Shown here piece after piece: positions 6,996 through 14,421 of a DNA stretch of 64,000 nt. The notes beneath the pieces were generated by a model, which ran no database searches, was not told where the DNA came from, and saw only the letters and a list, made by a program, of their open reading frames with translations. The position numbers and the translations under genes are program-made. Within the stretch, counting starts at the first letter, position 1. Each line of letters opens with the position of its first letter. Source of the stretch: Dissulfurirhabdus thermomarina (GTDB lineage: Bacteria > Desulfobacterota > Dissulfuribacteria > Dissulfuribacterales > Dissulfurirhabdaceae); contig NZ_JAATWC010000001.1 of the NCBI RefSeq assembly GCF_012979235.1, positions 439,001 through 503,000 on the forward strand. Direction: 5' to 3'.

Positions 6996-8468
6996 ATGCG
7001 CAACGAGTCCGTACTGGTCGTGGACGATGCACCGGAGATCCGGGCGTTTTTGACCGAGCTCCTCCAGGGGGAGGGCTTTGCCGTGGAGACGGCCACCGAT
7101 GGCCAGGAGGCCATCGAGATGCTCGAAGGTCGGTTCTTTGACGTGGTCTTGACGGACGTCAACATGCCCCGGAAGGACGGCATGGCCGTCCTGGACTACA
7201 TCCAGGAGCATTCCCCGGACAGCATCTGCATCCTCGTGACCGGGTACGGCTCCATCCGGGACGCGGTGGAGGCCATGCGGAAAGGGGCCTTCGACTACCT
7301 CACCAAGCCGGTGAAGGCCGAGGAAGTGGCCCTGGTCATCGAGCGGGCGCTGGAGGTCCGGGAGCTGCGCCGCGAAAACCAGAACCTCAAGAAGGAACTG
7401 CGCACCCGGTACGGGTTCGACCGCATCGTGGGCGCCAGCCCCGCCATGCAGGACCTCTTCGACCTCATCGAGAAGGTGGCCGACACCGAGAGTACCGTGC
7501 TCATAACCGGTGAGTCCGGAACGGGCAAGGAACTCATCGCCCATGCCATCCACTTCGCCAGCGACCGGCGCGACAATTCCTTCATCCCCATCAACTGCGG
7601 CGCCATCCCCCCGGAGCTCCTCGAGAGCGAGCTCTTCGGGCACGAGAAGGGGGCCTTCACCCATGCCATCCGGACCCGGATCGGCCGGTTCGAACTGGCC
7701 AACAAGGGGACCATCTTCCTGGACGAGGTGGGCGAGATGAGTCCCGCCCTCCAGGTGAAGCTCCTCCGCGTCCTCCAGGATCGGCAGTTCGAGCGCGTGG
7801 GCGGCGTCCGCACCATCCGGGTGGACATCCGGGTCATCGCCGCCACCAACATCGACCTCGAGGAGGCGGTCCGCGAGGGCCGCTTCCGGGAAGACCTCTA
7901 CTACCGCCTCAACGTCATCCCCATCCACGTGCCGCCCCTCCGGGAGCGGGTCTCGGACATCCCGCTCCTCGTCCAGCACTTCCTCGAGCGGTTCCGCCAG
8001 AAGAACCGGGGTCGGCTGGAGCGGGTGGCGGAGGACGCCATGCAGTGCCTCATGGCCTACGAGTGGCCCGGCAACGTCCGGGAGCTCGAGAACCTCATGG
8101 AGCGCATGTCCATCCTGGCCAGCGGCCCGGTGCTGACGGCCCAGGACTTGCCGGCCTCCTTCACCCGGGCCACCGGCTACCCCCTCTCCGAGGGCATCCC
8201 GGTGCCCGTCCCGACCCTGCCGGAGGAGGGCCTCTCCCTGAACGCCGCGGTCCAGACCTTCGAGAAGAACCTCATCCTCCAGGCCCTGGACCGGACGGGC
8301 GGGGTCAAGAACCGGGCGGCCCAGCTCCTGCGGCTCAACCGGACCACCCTGATCGAAAAGATGAAGAAACAGCGCCTCATGACCCCGGCCACCCGGGGTC
8401 GGGGAGGGCGCCCGGCCAAGAAGAAGCCCGAGGGGACGGCCCCGTCCCGGGCCGCCGCCGGTGCCTGA
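6996..8468 (+). CDS. NtrC-family sigma-54-dependent response regulator
   Basis: A 490-aa activator with three domains. The receiver domain (5-120) has Asp54 in VLTDVNMP as phospho-acceptor. The AAA+ domain (about 145-375) has Walker A GESGTGKE near 172 and Walker B TIFLDEVGEM. A Fis-type helix-turn-helix near 425-465 (NRAAQLLRLNRTTLIEKMKK) binds DNA. The sigma-54 contact loop, normally GAFTGA, reads GAFTHA near residue 219. No kinase gene is adjacent. Its own promoter region holds a palindrome that may allow autoregulation. The basic Lys/Arg-rich tail after the helix-turn-helix is unusual. Target genes cannot be told; flagellar, hydrogenase or unlinked genes are all possible. Confidence 0.93.
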   Translation: MRNESVLVVDDAPEIRAFLTELLQGEGFAVETATDGQEAIEMLEGRFFDVVLTDVNMPRKDGMAVLDYIQEHSPDSICILVTGYGSIRDAVEAMRKGAFDYLTKPVKAEEVALVIERALEVRELRRENQNLKKELRTRYGFDRIVGASPAMQDLFDLIEKVADTESTVLITGESGTGKELIAHAIHFASDRRDNSFIPINCGAIPPELLESELFGHEKGAFTHAIRTRIGRFELANKGTIFLDEVGEMSPALQVKLLRVLQDRQFERVGGVRTIRVDIRVIAATNIDLEEAVREGRFREDLYYRLNVIPIHVPPLRERVSDIPLLVQHFLERFRQKNRGRLERVAEDAMQCLMAYEWPGNVRELENLMERMSILASGPVLTAQDLPASFTRATGYPLSEGIPVPVPTLPEEGLSLNAAVQTFEKNLILQALDRTGGVKNRAAQLLRLNRTTLIEKMKKQRLMTPATRGRGGRPAKKKPEGTAPSRAAAGA

Positions 8469-9336
8469 GGTGCCTGCCTTGCCGGCGGCGACGGCCGGTC
8501 CCGGCGCCTCCCGGGCCGGGCGGCCGGGGTGGCTCCTGGTCCTCCTCGGGCTGGTCCTGGCGGGGGCGGCTTCGGCCGTCGCCGCTCCGCCGGAAACAGG
8601 GGAGCTTCGGGTCCTCGTGCTTCCCTTCGAGGTCCCGGCCGCCGAGGCCCGCCTCGCCCACCTCGATCTGGCCCTCCGGGACGTGCTGGCCGGCCGGCTC
8701 GAGCAGGAGGGGGACATCCTCTGCCGCGGCGGCGCGGAGCGGTCGACCGATGCCTCGGCGGCGCACCTGTCGGAGCTCGCCCGGCACGCCGGTGTGGACT
8801 TCGTGGTGGCGGGCCGGGTCGAGGCGGTGGCCGGCGGCCGCTACGTGGTGACCCTCCGGGCCGTCTCGGCCGCCGCCGGCGGCCCGGAAGGGGTCATCGC
8901 CGGGGAGCCGGCGCCCCTGGACGGGCTCCACGGGCAGCTCAAGCGGCTGGCCCGCCGCGCGGCGGGGTTCCTCCGGCGGCCCTACGCCGCGCCCCCGGGG
9001 GCGTCCCAGGCCCCGGCCGCGGCGGCCATCCCGTTCCCCGGGGAGCCCCCCGGGCGCCTCCATCCCGACCTGCTGGTCCCACCGCCCGAGGTGACGGCGA
9101 GCAGCGCCTCCGCTGCGCTTCCGGCCGCCGGGGCCTCCGCGGCCGGCGGGCAACGGGGCTGGTTCAACTGGATCTTCGGCGGCCGCCGGGCCCCGGCGGC
9201 CCGAGCGGACGGCTTGCCCTATCCTCCCCCGGAAGAGGTCGCGTCCCCGGAGGATGCAGCGTCTCCGGGCCCGGAAAGGGCCGCGGCGGGCAACGAGACC
9301 GGGGCGCCCCGGGGGGCACGCTGGCAGTGGCGTTGA
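8461..9336 (+). CDS. Exported protein with a FlgO/TolB-N-like domain
   Basis: A 291-aa protein with a late N-terminal hydrophobic segment (about 23-42, ending ASAVAA) that reads as a signal peptide or anchor. Residues 48-165 show the pattern LRVLVLPFEV, a helix, an L-R-DVL-RL helix, then GVDFVVAGRVEAV and YVVTLRAV, which resembles the alpha/beta fold of FlgO/TolB-N-type periplasmic proteins. The rest is Pro/Ala-rich and low in complexity. The GTG start at 8461 overlaps the upstream regulator stop by 8 nt, so the genes are probably co-transcribed. I cannot name a function. A related pattern occurs in the lipoprotein at 54547. Confidence 0.65.
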   Translation: MPEVPALPAATAGPGASRAGRPGWLLVLLGLVLAGAASAVAAPPETGELRVLVLPFEVPAAEARLAHLDLALRDVLAGRLEQEGDILCRGGAERSTDASAAHLSELARHAGVDFVVAGRVEAVAGGRYVVTLRAVSAAAGGPEGVIAGEPAPLDGLHGQLKRLARRAAGFLRRPYAAPPGASQAPAAAAIPFPGEPPGRLHPDLLVPPPEVTASSASAALPAAGASAAGGQRGWFNWIFGGRRAPAARADGLPYPPPEEVASPEDAASPGPERAAAGNETGAPRGARWQWR

Positions 9337-9345
9337 GCCAGCCCC

Positions 9346-10434
9346 TCAGGGGGCCGCGGCGGGCCGTTCCTCCACCCGCACCTTGGCGGTGGTCCGCCGG
9401 CCGTCCCGGTAGAGGGTGAGCGTCACCTCGGTGCCGGGCTTGCGCCCGTCGATCATCTCCTCCAGGGCCGCCGCAGAGGCCACGTCCTTCCCGTCCACGG
9501 CCACGATGACGTCGCCGCCCACGCGGTGGGTGCGGTTTCCGAGGTGGACGGTCTTCATCCCCGCCCGGAGGCCGGCATCGAGGGCGGGCCCCTGGGGGAA
9601 GAGGCGGGTCAGCACCGCGCCTCTTTCCACGGGAAGCCCGGTGAGGCGGGCCAGGGCCGGGGAGAGGGTCTCGAACTCCGCCCCCAGCCAGGCGTGGAGG
9701 ACGTAGCCGTCCGCCAGGAGCCCGGGGACGATCCGCTGGAGGACCTCGGCGGACACGGCGAAGCCGATCCCCGCAAGGGCTCGGGTGTCGGCGAAGGCGA
9801 GGCTGCACATCCCGATCACCCGGCCGGAGGAGTCCAGGAGGGGGGCGCCCTCGGCCCCGGGATGCACGGGGATGTCGGTCTGGAGGACTCCGCGGATTTT
9901 CAGGCCGGCGCGGGTTCGGAGGGTGCGGCCCTTGGCCGCGAGGAGCCCCTCGGCCAGCTGTGGTCCCTCGCCGAAGGGATCGCTCACCCGCCAGACGCGC
10001 TGGCCCACGGCCAAGTCCCGCGCCTGGCCGAGGAGCAGGGGCGGCAGGCCGGCCAGGACCTTCTTCGGGGCCCGGATCTCCACCACCGCGATGTCGGTGG
10101 CCGGGTCGGCTCCTACGAGCCGGGCGGGCCAGCGGCGCCCGTCCCGGGTGGTGACCTCGAGGGACTGGCCGTCGCCCACCGCGCCGCAGCTCGTCACCAC
10201 GTGGCCGTGGTCGTCCAAGACGAAACCGCTGCCGGTGCCCTTTTCCGGCACGGGGTGCCAGGCGAACCCGGGTTCCTGCTGGGTGCTGGTGATGTTGACG
10301 ACCCCGGCGGCGGCCTTTCGGAAGAGGAGGATCGTCGCTTCTTCTCCGGGGGTGAGCCCGGCCGCGGGGGGCGGGACCAGGAGGGCGGCCAACACCGCGG
10401 CGAGGACCGCCGGGGAAAGGCGGTGGGGCGTCAT
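9346..10434 (-). CDS. HtrA/DegP-like protein lacking catalytic His and Ser (probable pseudoprotease)
   Basis: A 362-aa periplasmic protein: signal peptide 1-26 (ending PAAG), trypsin-like domain about 40-235 and PDZ domain about 255-352. The HtrA framework is clear (GTGSGFVLDD, ATDIAVVEI, VSDPFG, LQTDIPVHPG). The usual TNxHVV is replaced by TSCGAV, with Gly84 in the His place, and GNSGGPL by GAEGAPL, with Glu195 in the Ser place; Asp114 is kept. Proteolysis by the normal mechanism is not expected, so a chaperone, adaptor or sensor role through the PDZ domain is more likely. It overlaps uppP by 4 nt and would share its transcript. Confidence 0.85.
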   Translation of the reverse strand: MTPHRLSPAVLAAVLAALLVPPPAAGLTPGEEATILLFRKAAAGVVNITSTQQEPGFAWHPVPEKGTGSGFVLDDHGHVVTSCGAVGDGQSLEVTTRDGRRWPARLVGADPATDIAVVEIRAPKKVLAGLPPLLLGQARDLAVGQRVWRVSDPFGEGPQLAEGLLAAKGRTLRTRAGLKIRGVLQTDIPVHPGAEGAPLLDSSGRVIGMCSLAFADTRALAGIGFAVSAEVLQRIVPGLLADGYVLHAWLGAEFETLSPALARLTGLPVERGAVLTRLFPQGPALDAGLRAGMKTVHLGNRTHRVGGDVIVAVDGKDVASAAALEEMIDGRKPGTEVTLTLYRDGRRTTAKVRVEERPAAAP

Positions 10435-11231
10435 GCGGCGCTCCCCCAGAGGAGCAGCGCGGCCACCACCCCGGCCAGCACGATGCGGTAGTAGGCGAAG
10501 GGGTGGAAGGTGTGCCGGGCGAGGTAGGCGAGAAGCCAGGAGATCACCGCGTAGCCGGCGACGAAGGCGGCCAGGGTGCCCCAGAGGACCTCGGGCCCCG
10601 GGCCGGCGGTGCCGTTGAGCAGCTTGTGGCCTTCGTGGAGGCCGGCACCGGCGATGATGGGCGCGGAGAGGAGGAAGGAGAACCGGGCGGCCTCCGCCCG
10701 GCGAAAGCCGAGGAACAGGGCGGCGGTCATGGTGATGCCGCTCCGGGAGACCCCGGGCACGATGGCGAGGGCCTGGGCGAGGCCGATGACGGCGGCGTCA
10801 CGCCAGTCGAGGGCGGCGAGGGTGCGGTCCCGGCGGGCGACGCCCTCGGCCGCGAGGAAGAGGGCCCCGACGCCGGCCAGCGTGGCCGCGACCACCCAGG
10901 GGCTTCGGAGGGTGGTCGCGGCGAGGTCGTCCAGGAGGTAGCCGAAGACGCCGCCCGGGATGGTGGCCAGCACGAGGAGGGCGAGGAGGCGCCGGTCGCC
11001 GGTCGCCCCCCGCCCCGGGACCAGGGCCTCGGCCATGTGCCACCACTCCCGCCGGAAGTAGAGCAGGACCGCCGCCAGGGTCCCGAGGTGGAGCATGACG
11101 TCGAAGGCGAGCCCCCCGCCGGCAAGGCCGAGGAAGTGCTCGGCGAGGAGGAGGTGCCCGGAGCTCGAGACGGGGAGGAACTCCGTGGCCCCCTGGAGGA
11201 GGCCGAGGAAGACGGCTTCTGGCGAGGTCAT
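10431..11231 (-). CDS. uppP: Undecaprenyl-diphosphatase (UppP/BacA family)
   Basis: A 266-aa polytopic inner-membrane enzyme that converts undecaprenyl diphosphate to the monophosphate lipid carrier for peptidoglycan and other surface polymers; it also gives bacitracin tolerance. Signature motifs are present: the N-terminal GATEFLPVSSSGHL with the catalytic Glu, and PGVSRSGITM in the second half. Length and helix number are normal for the family. First gene of a minus-strand pair with the HtrA-like gene (ATGA overlap). Its promoter candidate (11278-11307) overlaps that of nagZ. Confidence 0.95.
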   Translation of the reverse strand: MTSPEAVFLGLLQGATEFLPVSSSGHLLLAEHFLGLAGGGLAFDVMLHLGTLAAVLLYFRREWWHMAEALVPGRGATGDRRLLALLVLATIPGGVFGYLLDDLAATTLRSPWVVAATLAGVGALFLAAEGVARRDRTLAALDWRDAAVIGLAQALAIVPGVSRSGITMTAALFLGFRRAEAARFSFLLSAPIIAGAGLHEGHKLLNGTAGPGPEVLWGTLAAFVAGYAVISWLLAYLARHTFHPFAYYRIVLAGVVAALLLWGSAA

Positions 11232-11256
11232 GCAGGCGGTGCTCCTTGGCGGCCGG

Positions 11257-11285
11257 TTGGCCTTGGCGTGTCCCCCGACTATACT
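11257..11285 (+). promoter_or_regulatory. Promoter of nagZ, overlapping the uppP promoter
   Basis: TTGGCC (11257-11262) and TATACT (11280-11285) are spaced 17 bp. The predicted start lies about 50 nt before the nagZ ATG at 11340. Confidence 0.6.
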
Positions 11286-11307
11286 CCGTCGAGGGGCCGG
11301 AGCTCAA
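11278..11307 (-). promoter_or_regulatory. Promoter of uppP, overlapping the nagZ promoter
   Basis: On the minus strand TTGAGC (11307-11302) and TATAGT (11283-11278) are spaced 18 bp. Its -10 box shares the TATA step with the plus-strand -10 box, so both cannot be occupied by polymerase together. Confidence 0.5.
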
Positions 11308-11339
11308 GCCGGCCGGCCCGGAGGGAGGCGAAGGGCGGC

Positions 11340-12356
11340 ATGATCGACGCGGGGGGCACCCGCCCGGGGGCCGTGGTGATGGCGGGGCTGCCGGGGCCGG
11401 AGCTGGACACGGCGACCCGGGAGCTCATCCGGCGGGGCGGAGTGGGGCACTTCATCCTCTTCGCCCGGAACGCGGTCTCGCCGGGCCAGGTGCGGGATCT
11501 CGTCCTCGCCCTGGAAGACGAGTGCCGGTCGGCCGGGCTGCCGCCGCCCCTCGTGGCCGTGGACCAGGAGGGCGGCCCGGTCCAGCGCCTGGCCCCGCCC
11601 GCCTGGCCGGCCCTGGTGTCGGCGGCCGAGGTCGGGGCGTCTCCGGACCCGGCGGCCGCTTCGGCCGCCCAGGGCATGGCGGCGGCCGAGGTCCTCCGTC
11701 CCGCCGGCATCCGCCTGAACCTCGCCCCGGTGTTGGATCTCGCCCCGGCGGGAGTGGAGGGCGTCCTCGCCGGTCGGACCTACGGCGACGACCCGGCGGC
11801 CGTGGCCCGCGCAGGGGCCGCCTACGTCCGCGCCCTCCAGGCGGCGGGGGTGGGCGCCACGGCCAAGCACTTCCCGGGCATCGGCCGTGTGGGCGGGGAC
11901 CCCCACGAGGTCCGGCCCCGGGTGGAAGCCCCGGCGGAGGTGCTCCGGGCGGAGATGCTCCCGTTCCGGGCTGCGGTGGCGGCGGGGGTGGCCGCGGTCA
12001 TGACCTCCCACGTGGTCTACCCCGCCCTGGACCCCGACCGCCCCGCCACCTTCTCGGAGCGGATCGCCCGGGGGCTCCTCCGGGAGGAACTGGGCTTCGA
12101 GGGGCTTCTTCTCACCGACGACCTGGAGATGGGCGGTGTCCTGGGGTACGAAGACGTGGGAGAGGCCGGTCTTTCGGCCCTGGCGGCGGGCCACGACCTT
12201 CTCCTCGTCTGCCACCGGGCCGACCGGGCCTGGCGCGTCGTGGAGGCCCTGGAGCGGGGCCTCCGGGACGGCCGGCTCCCCGAGGGCCGCCTCATCGACG
12301 CCGTCCGGCGCATCGACGCCGCCCGGGGCCGTCTTGCCCGGGCGGTGTCCTCCTAG
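11340..12356 (+). CDS. nagZ: Beta-N-acetylhexosaminidase, glycoside hydrolase family 3 (NagZ-like)
   Basis: A 338-aa cytoplasmic enzyme that removes N-acetylglucosamine from GlcNAc-anhydroMurNAc peptides during cell-wall recycling. Family motifs are AVDQEGGPVQRL, AKHFPGIGRVGGDPH (with the His of the flexible catalytic loop) and LLTDDLEMGG containing the nucleophilic Asp. No signal peptide, as expected for NagZ. The ATG at 11340 follows a GGAGGCGAAGG site; longer frames cross the promoter. It is divergent from uppP and overlaps the TauE/SafE gene by 4 nt at the 3' end. Confidence 0.92.
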   Translation: MIDAGGTRPGAVVMAGLPGPELDTATRELIRRGGVGHFILFARNAVSPGQVRDLVLALEDECRSAGLPPPLVAVDQEGGPVQRLAPPAWPALVSAAEVGASPDPAAASAAQGMAAAEVLRPAGIRLNLAPVLDLAPAGVEGVLAGRTYGDDPAAVARAGAAYVRALQAAGVGATAKHFPGIGRVGGDPHEVRPRVEAPAEVLRAEMLPFRAAVAAGVAAVMTSHVVYPALDPDRPATFSERIARGLLREELGFEGLLLTDDLEMGGVLGYEDVGEAGLSALAAGHDLLLVCHRADRAWRVVEALERGLRDGRLPEGRLIDAVRRIDAARGRLARAVSS

Positions 12357-13243
12357 CCCAGGGCCGCCAGGAGGTACTTCCCCGCCACGAAGAGCAGGAC
12401 CGCGAGGAGGCCGACCTTGATGGGCCGCTCCGGCACGAACCGTTGCATCCGGGCCCCCAGGTAGCCCCCGGCGAGCCCGCCGAGGCCGAAGAGGGCCCCG
12501 AGCAGGATGTCCGGCCGGGTCTCCACCCCCCCCGAGAAGAACCCCGCCGAGTAGACGGCGACACCCACCACCGAGCTCATGAAGGTGCCGAAGAGGGCCG
12601 CCCCGGCCACGGCGTGGACCGGCAGCTCCAGCACGGTGACGCAGAAGGGGGCGAGTACCGCGCCGCCCCCGATCCCGTAGGCGCCGCCCACCACCCCCAC
12701 GGCCAGGGCCACGAGGAAGAGGGGGCGTGGGTCGAAGGCGTGGTCCCGCCCGTCGAAGGCGAAGACGACCCGGCGGAGCCCCAGCGACCGGGTCCGGACC
12801 CGGGCCGCGGCGGCGGGGGGCGCGGCCGGGCGGCCGCCGGCGCCGAGGAGGTTTCGCCCGATGCGCCAGGCGAGGTAGAGGAGCACCAGGGCGACGAAGG
12901 GCTTGAAGTGCCGGGGGTCGGTGAGGAAGCGGACCCGGGCGAGATACCCGAGGCCGATGCCGGGGAGGCTCCCCAGGGTGATCACCGCGGCCAGCGGCCA
13001 GTTCATGCGCCCCTCCCGGGCGTATCGGAGCACCGTCCCGGGGATGGCGAAGAGATTGTAGACGAAGTTCGTGGCGGAGACCCCGGGCCCGGTGTAGCCC
13101 AGGATGCTCACCTGGAAGGGGAGGAGCAGGAAGGCCCCGGTCACCCCGGCCATGGCGCCGAAGAAGGCGAGGACGAAGGTGACGAGGGGCGGGAGGAAGA
13201 CCCAGGTGGTGACCTGCGAGACGGGGAAGGTGAACCGGAACAT
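12353..13243 (-). CDS. TauE/SafE family membrane transporter
   Basis: A 296-aa inner-membrane protein of the TauE/SafE (DUF81) family, whose characterised members export sulfite, sulfoacetate or other organosulfur anions. About eight hydrophobic segments are visible, with the family features FGAMAGVTGAFLL in the first half and GGAYGIGGGAVLAPF in the second, reflecting an internal two-fold repeat. A soluble loop of about 60 residues separates the halves. The substrate is unknown. It begins 6 nt after the acyltransferase stop on the same strand and is probably co-transcribed with it. Confidence 0.88.
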   Translation of the reverse strand: MFRFTFPVSQVTTWVFLPPLVTFVLAFFGAMAGVTGAFLLLPFQVSILGYTGPGVSATNFVYNLFAIPGTVLRYAREGRMNWPLAAVITLGSLPGIGLGYLARVRFLTDPRHFKPFVALVLLYLAWRIGRNLLGAGGRPAAPPAAAARVRTRSLGLRRVVFAFDGRDHAFDPRPLFLVALAVGVVGGAYGIGGGAVLAPFCVTVLELPVHAVAGAALFGTFMSSVVGVAVYSAGFFSGGVETRPDILLGALFGLGGLAGGYLGARMQRFVPERPIKVGLLAVLLFVAGKYLLAALG

Positions 13244-13249
13244 GGGGCC

Positions 13250-13993
13250 TCAGGCGGGACGGTTTCCGGGGTCGAGCCCCGAGAGGATGGCCTGGTGGAG
13301 CTCCCGTGTCAGGGCGTCCTTGCCCTTCGGGCCGCCGGGCCCCACGGGGTCCACGGGAGGCAGGAGGCGGACGCGGATCCGCCCGGGGCGGACCAGGATG
13401 CTCCCCCTGGGCAGGCACCGGTGGCTCCCGCTGATGGCGACGGGCAGGACCGGCGTTCCGGCCTTCCGGGCGAGCAGGACGCCGCCGGGCTTGAAGGGCC
13501 GGAGCCGGCCGTCCGGGCTCCGCGTCCCCTCCGGGAAGATGAGCACGGCCACCCCGGATCGGACCACCTCCGCCGCCCGGTTGAGGCTTTCCACCGCGGA
13601 GCGGCCGCCGGAGCGGTCGATGGGGATGTAACCCGTAAAGCGCATGGCCGGGCCGAGGAGCGGGAGGTGAAAGAGCTCTTTCTTGGCCACGAAGCGGAAC
13701 TGGATGGGGAGGGCCACGAAGAGGGCGAGGATGTCGAGCTGGCTGGCGTGGTTGGCCGCGATGACGAGTCCGCCGGGCAGGCCGGCGAGGTGTTCCCGGC
13801 CCGTCACCTCCACCTCGACCCCGGCCGCGGCGAGCAGCCACCGGGACCAGCGCCGGCCCAGCCGGTGGGCGGCGTCGCCGGACCGGGTGACCAGCGACAT
13901 AGCGATGGCCACGGGCGCCAGAACCGCCGTGAGCGAGAGGAACCAGGGGATGAAGAGGAGCCCCCGGGTGATGTGCCGGATGCGTTGCCACAT
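13250..13993 (-). CDS. 1-acyl-sn-glycerol-3-phosphate acyltransferase (PlsC-like)
   Basis: A 247-aa membrane-bound acyltransferase for phosphatidic acid synthesis. An N-terminal membrane helix (about 10-35) is followed by the PlsC domain with the catalytic NHASQLD (HX4D) near residue 85, the FVAKKELF block, and the glycerol-phosphate-binding FPEGTRS near residue 152. The ATG at 13993 has a GAGAAGGG site and gives the usual length. It is the first gene of a two-gene minus unit with the TauE/SafE gene. Acyl donor specificity is not readable. Confidence 0.92.
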   Translation of the reverse strand: MWQRIRHITRGLLFIPWFLSLTAVLAPVAIAMSLVTRSGDAAHRLGRRWSRWLLAAAGVEVEVTGREHLAGLPGGLVIAANHASQLDILALFVALPIQFRFVAKKELFHLPLLGPAMRFTGYIPIDRSGGRSAVESLNRAAEVVRSGVAVLIFPEGTRSPDGRLRPFKPGGVLLARKAGTPVLPVAISGSHRCLPRGSILVRPGRIRVRLLPPVDPVGPGGPKGKDALTRELHQAILSGLDPGNRPA

Positions 13994-14421
13994 GGCCCTT
14001 CTCTTAACCCGGCCCGGCAGGCGGGTCAACGCGGGGCCCCGGCCCTGGATCGTGGATCGACCTCTTCCCTCTTTCGGCAAAGGGCGGTAAAAATAATAAT
14101 TTTCAACCCAAGTCGGCCGGGACCGGCGGCGGCCCCAGGGGAGCGGGTCCCGCGAGGGCCCGGCGCGATGCGGGCGGACGCGAACGATGGCCCCGTAAAA
14201 GGCCTCCGAGTGGATGGCTCAGCAGAAAATCGCCAAATGCACGGCGCGAGGATGTCGAGGTAACGAAGTGGACTTCTGATACGCCGCAGTGACGAGCGCA
14301 CCGAGGCACCGCCGCAGTCGGCGGCTTCTCGTGCCGCCGGCATGAGTCGTCGGTTGCGCTGCGGAGGCGTCGCGGCGTACGATTTCCGCCGGCGCCACCC
14401 GAAGGAAGGAGGACGGCCCCC
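13994..14421. other. 428-bp intergenic region between divergent genes
   Basis: No convincing gene. It holds an AT-rich patch near 14090-14105 (TAAAAATAATAATTTTC) that could contain the acyltransferase promoter, a GC-rich middle part, and from about 14195 a distinct stretch whose 3' half (14280-14379) folds into a three-way junction described separately. A GGAAGGAGG ribosome site for the next gene is at 14403-14411. Short frames here have no recognisable protein. Confidence 0.6.
14280..14379. ncRNA. Structured three-way-junction element of unknown function
   Basis: A 100-nt segment with nested pairing. The outer stem is 14280-14287 with 14372-14379 (8 bp, perfect). It continues with GAC 14291-14293 to GTC 14369-14371, GCGCA 14296-14300 to TGCGC 14355-14359, and CCGA 14301-14304 to TCGG 14350-14353. 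Two closed hairpins sit inside: 14309-14314/14319-14324 (6 bp, CAGT loop) and 14328-14335/14339-14346 (8 bp with one G-T). It may be an RNA leader of the downstream 4Fe-4S gene, an independent RNA on either strand, or a dispersed palindromic DNA repeat. Only one copy is seen here. Confidence 0.45.

Noticed and set aside
8476-8495. Sigma-54-like spacing (GG, 10 bp, GC) near the start of the 8461 gene
   Set aside because: The flanking bases do not match TGGCAC, and the site lies within coding sequence that overlaps the upstream gene.
11246-14263. A 1005-codon open frame on the plus strand, and many other very long frames opposite or out of phase with genes
   Set aside because: Typical of high-GC DNA. 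The translations are low-complexity Pro/Arg/Gly-rich, cross promoters and real genes on both strands, and match no family.
14280-14379. Integron attC site or insertion-sequence end
   Set aside because: The folded element lacks the attC core triplets in the right places, and no integrase, transposase or target-site duplication is near.
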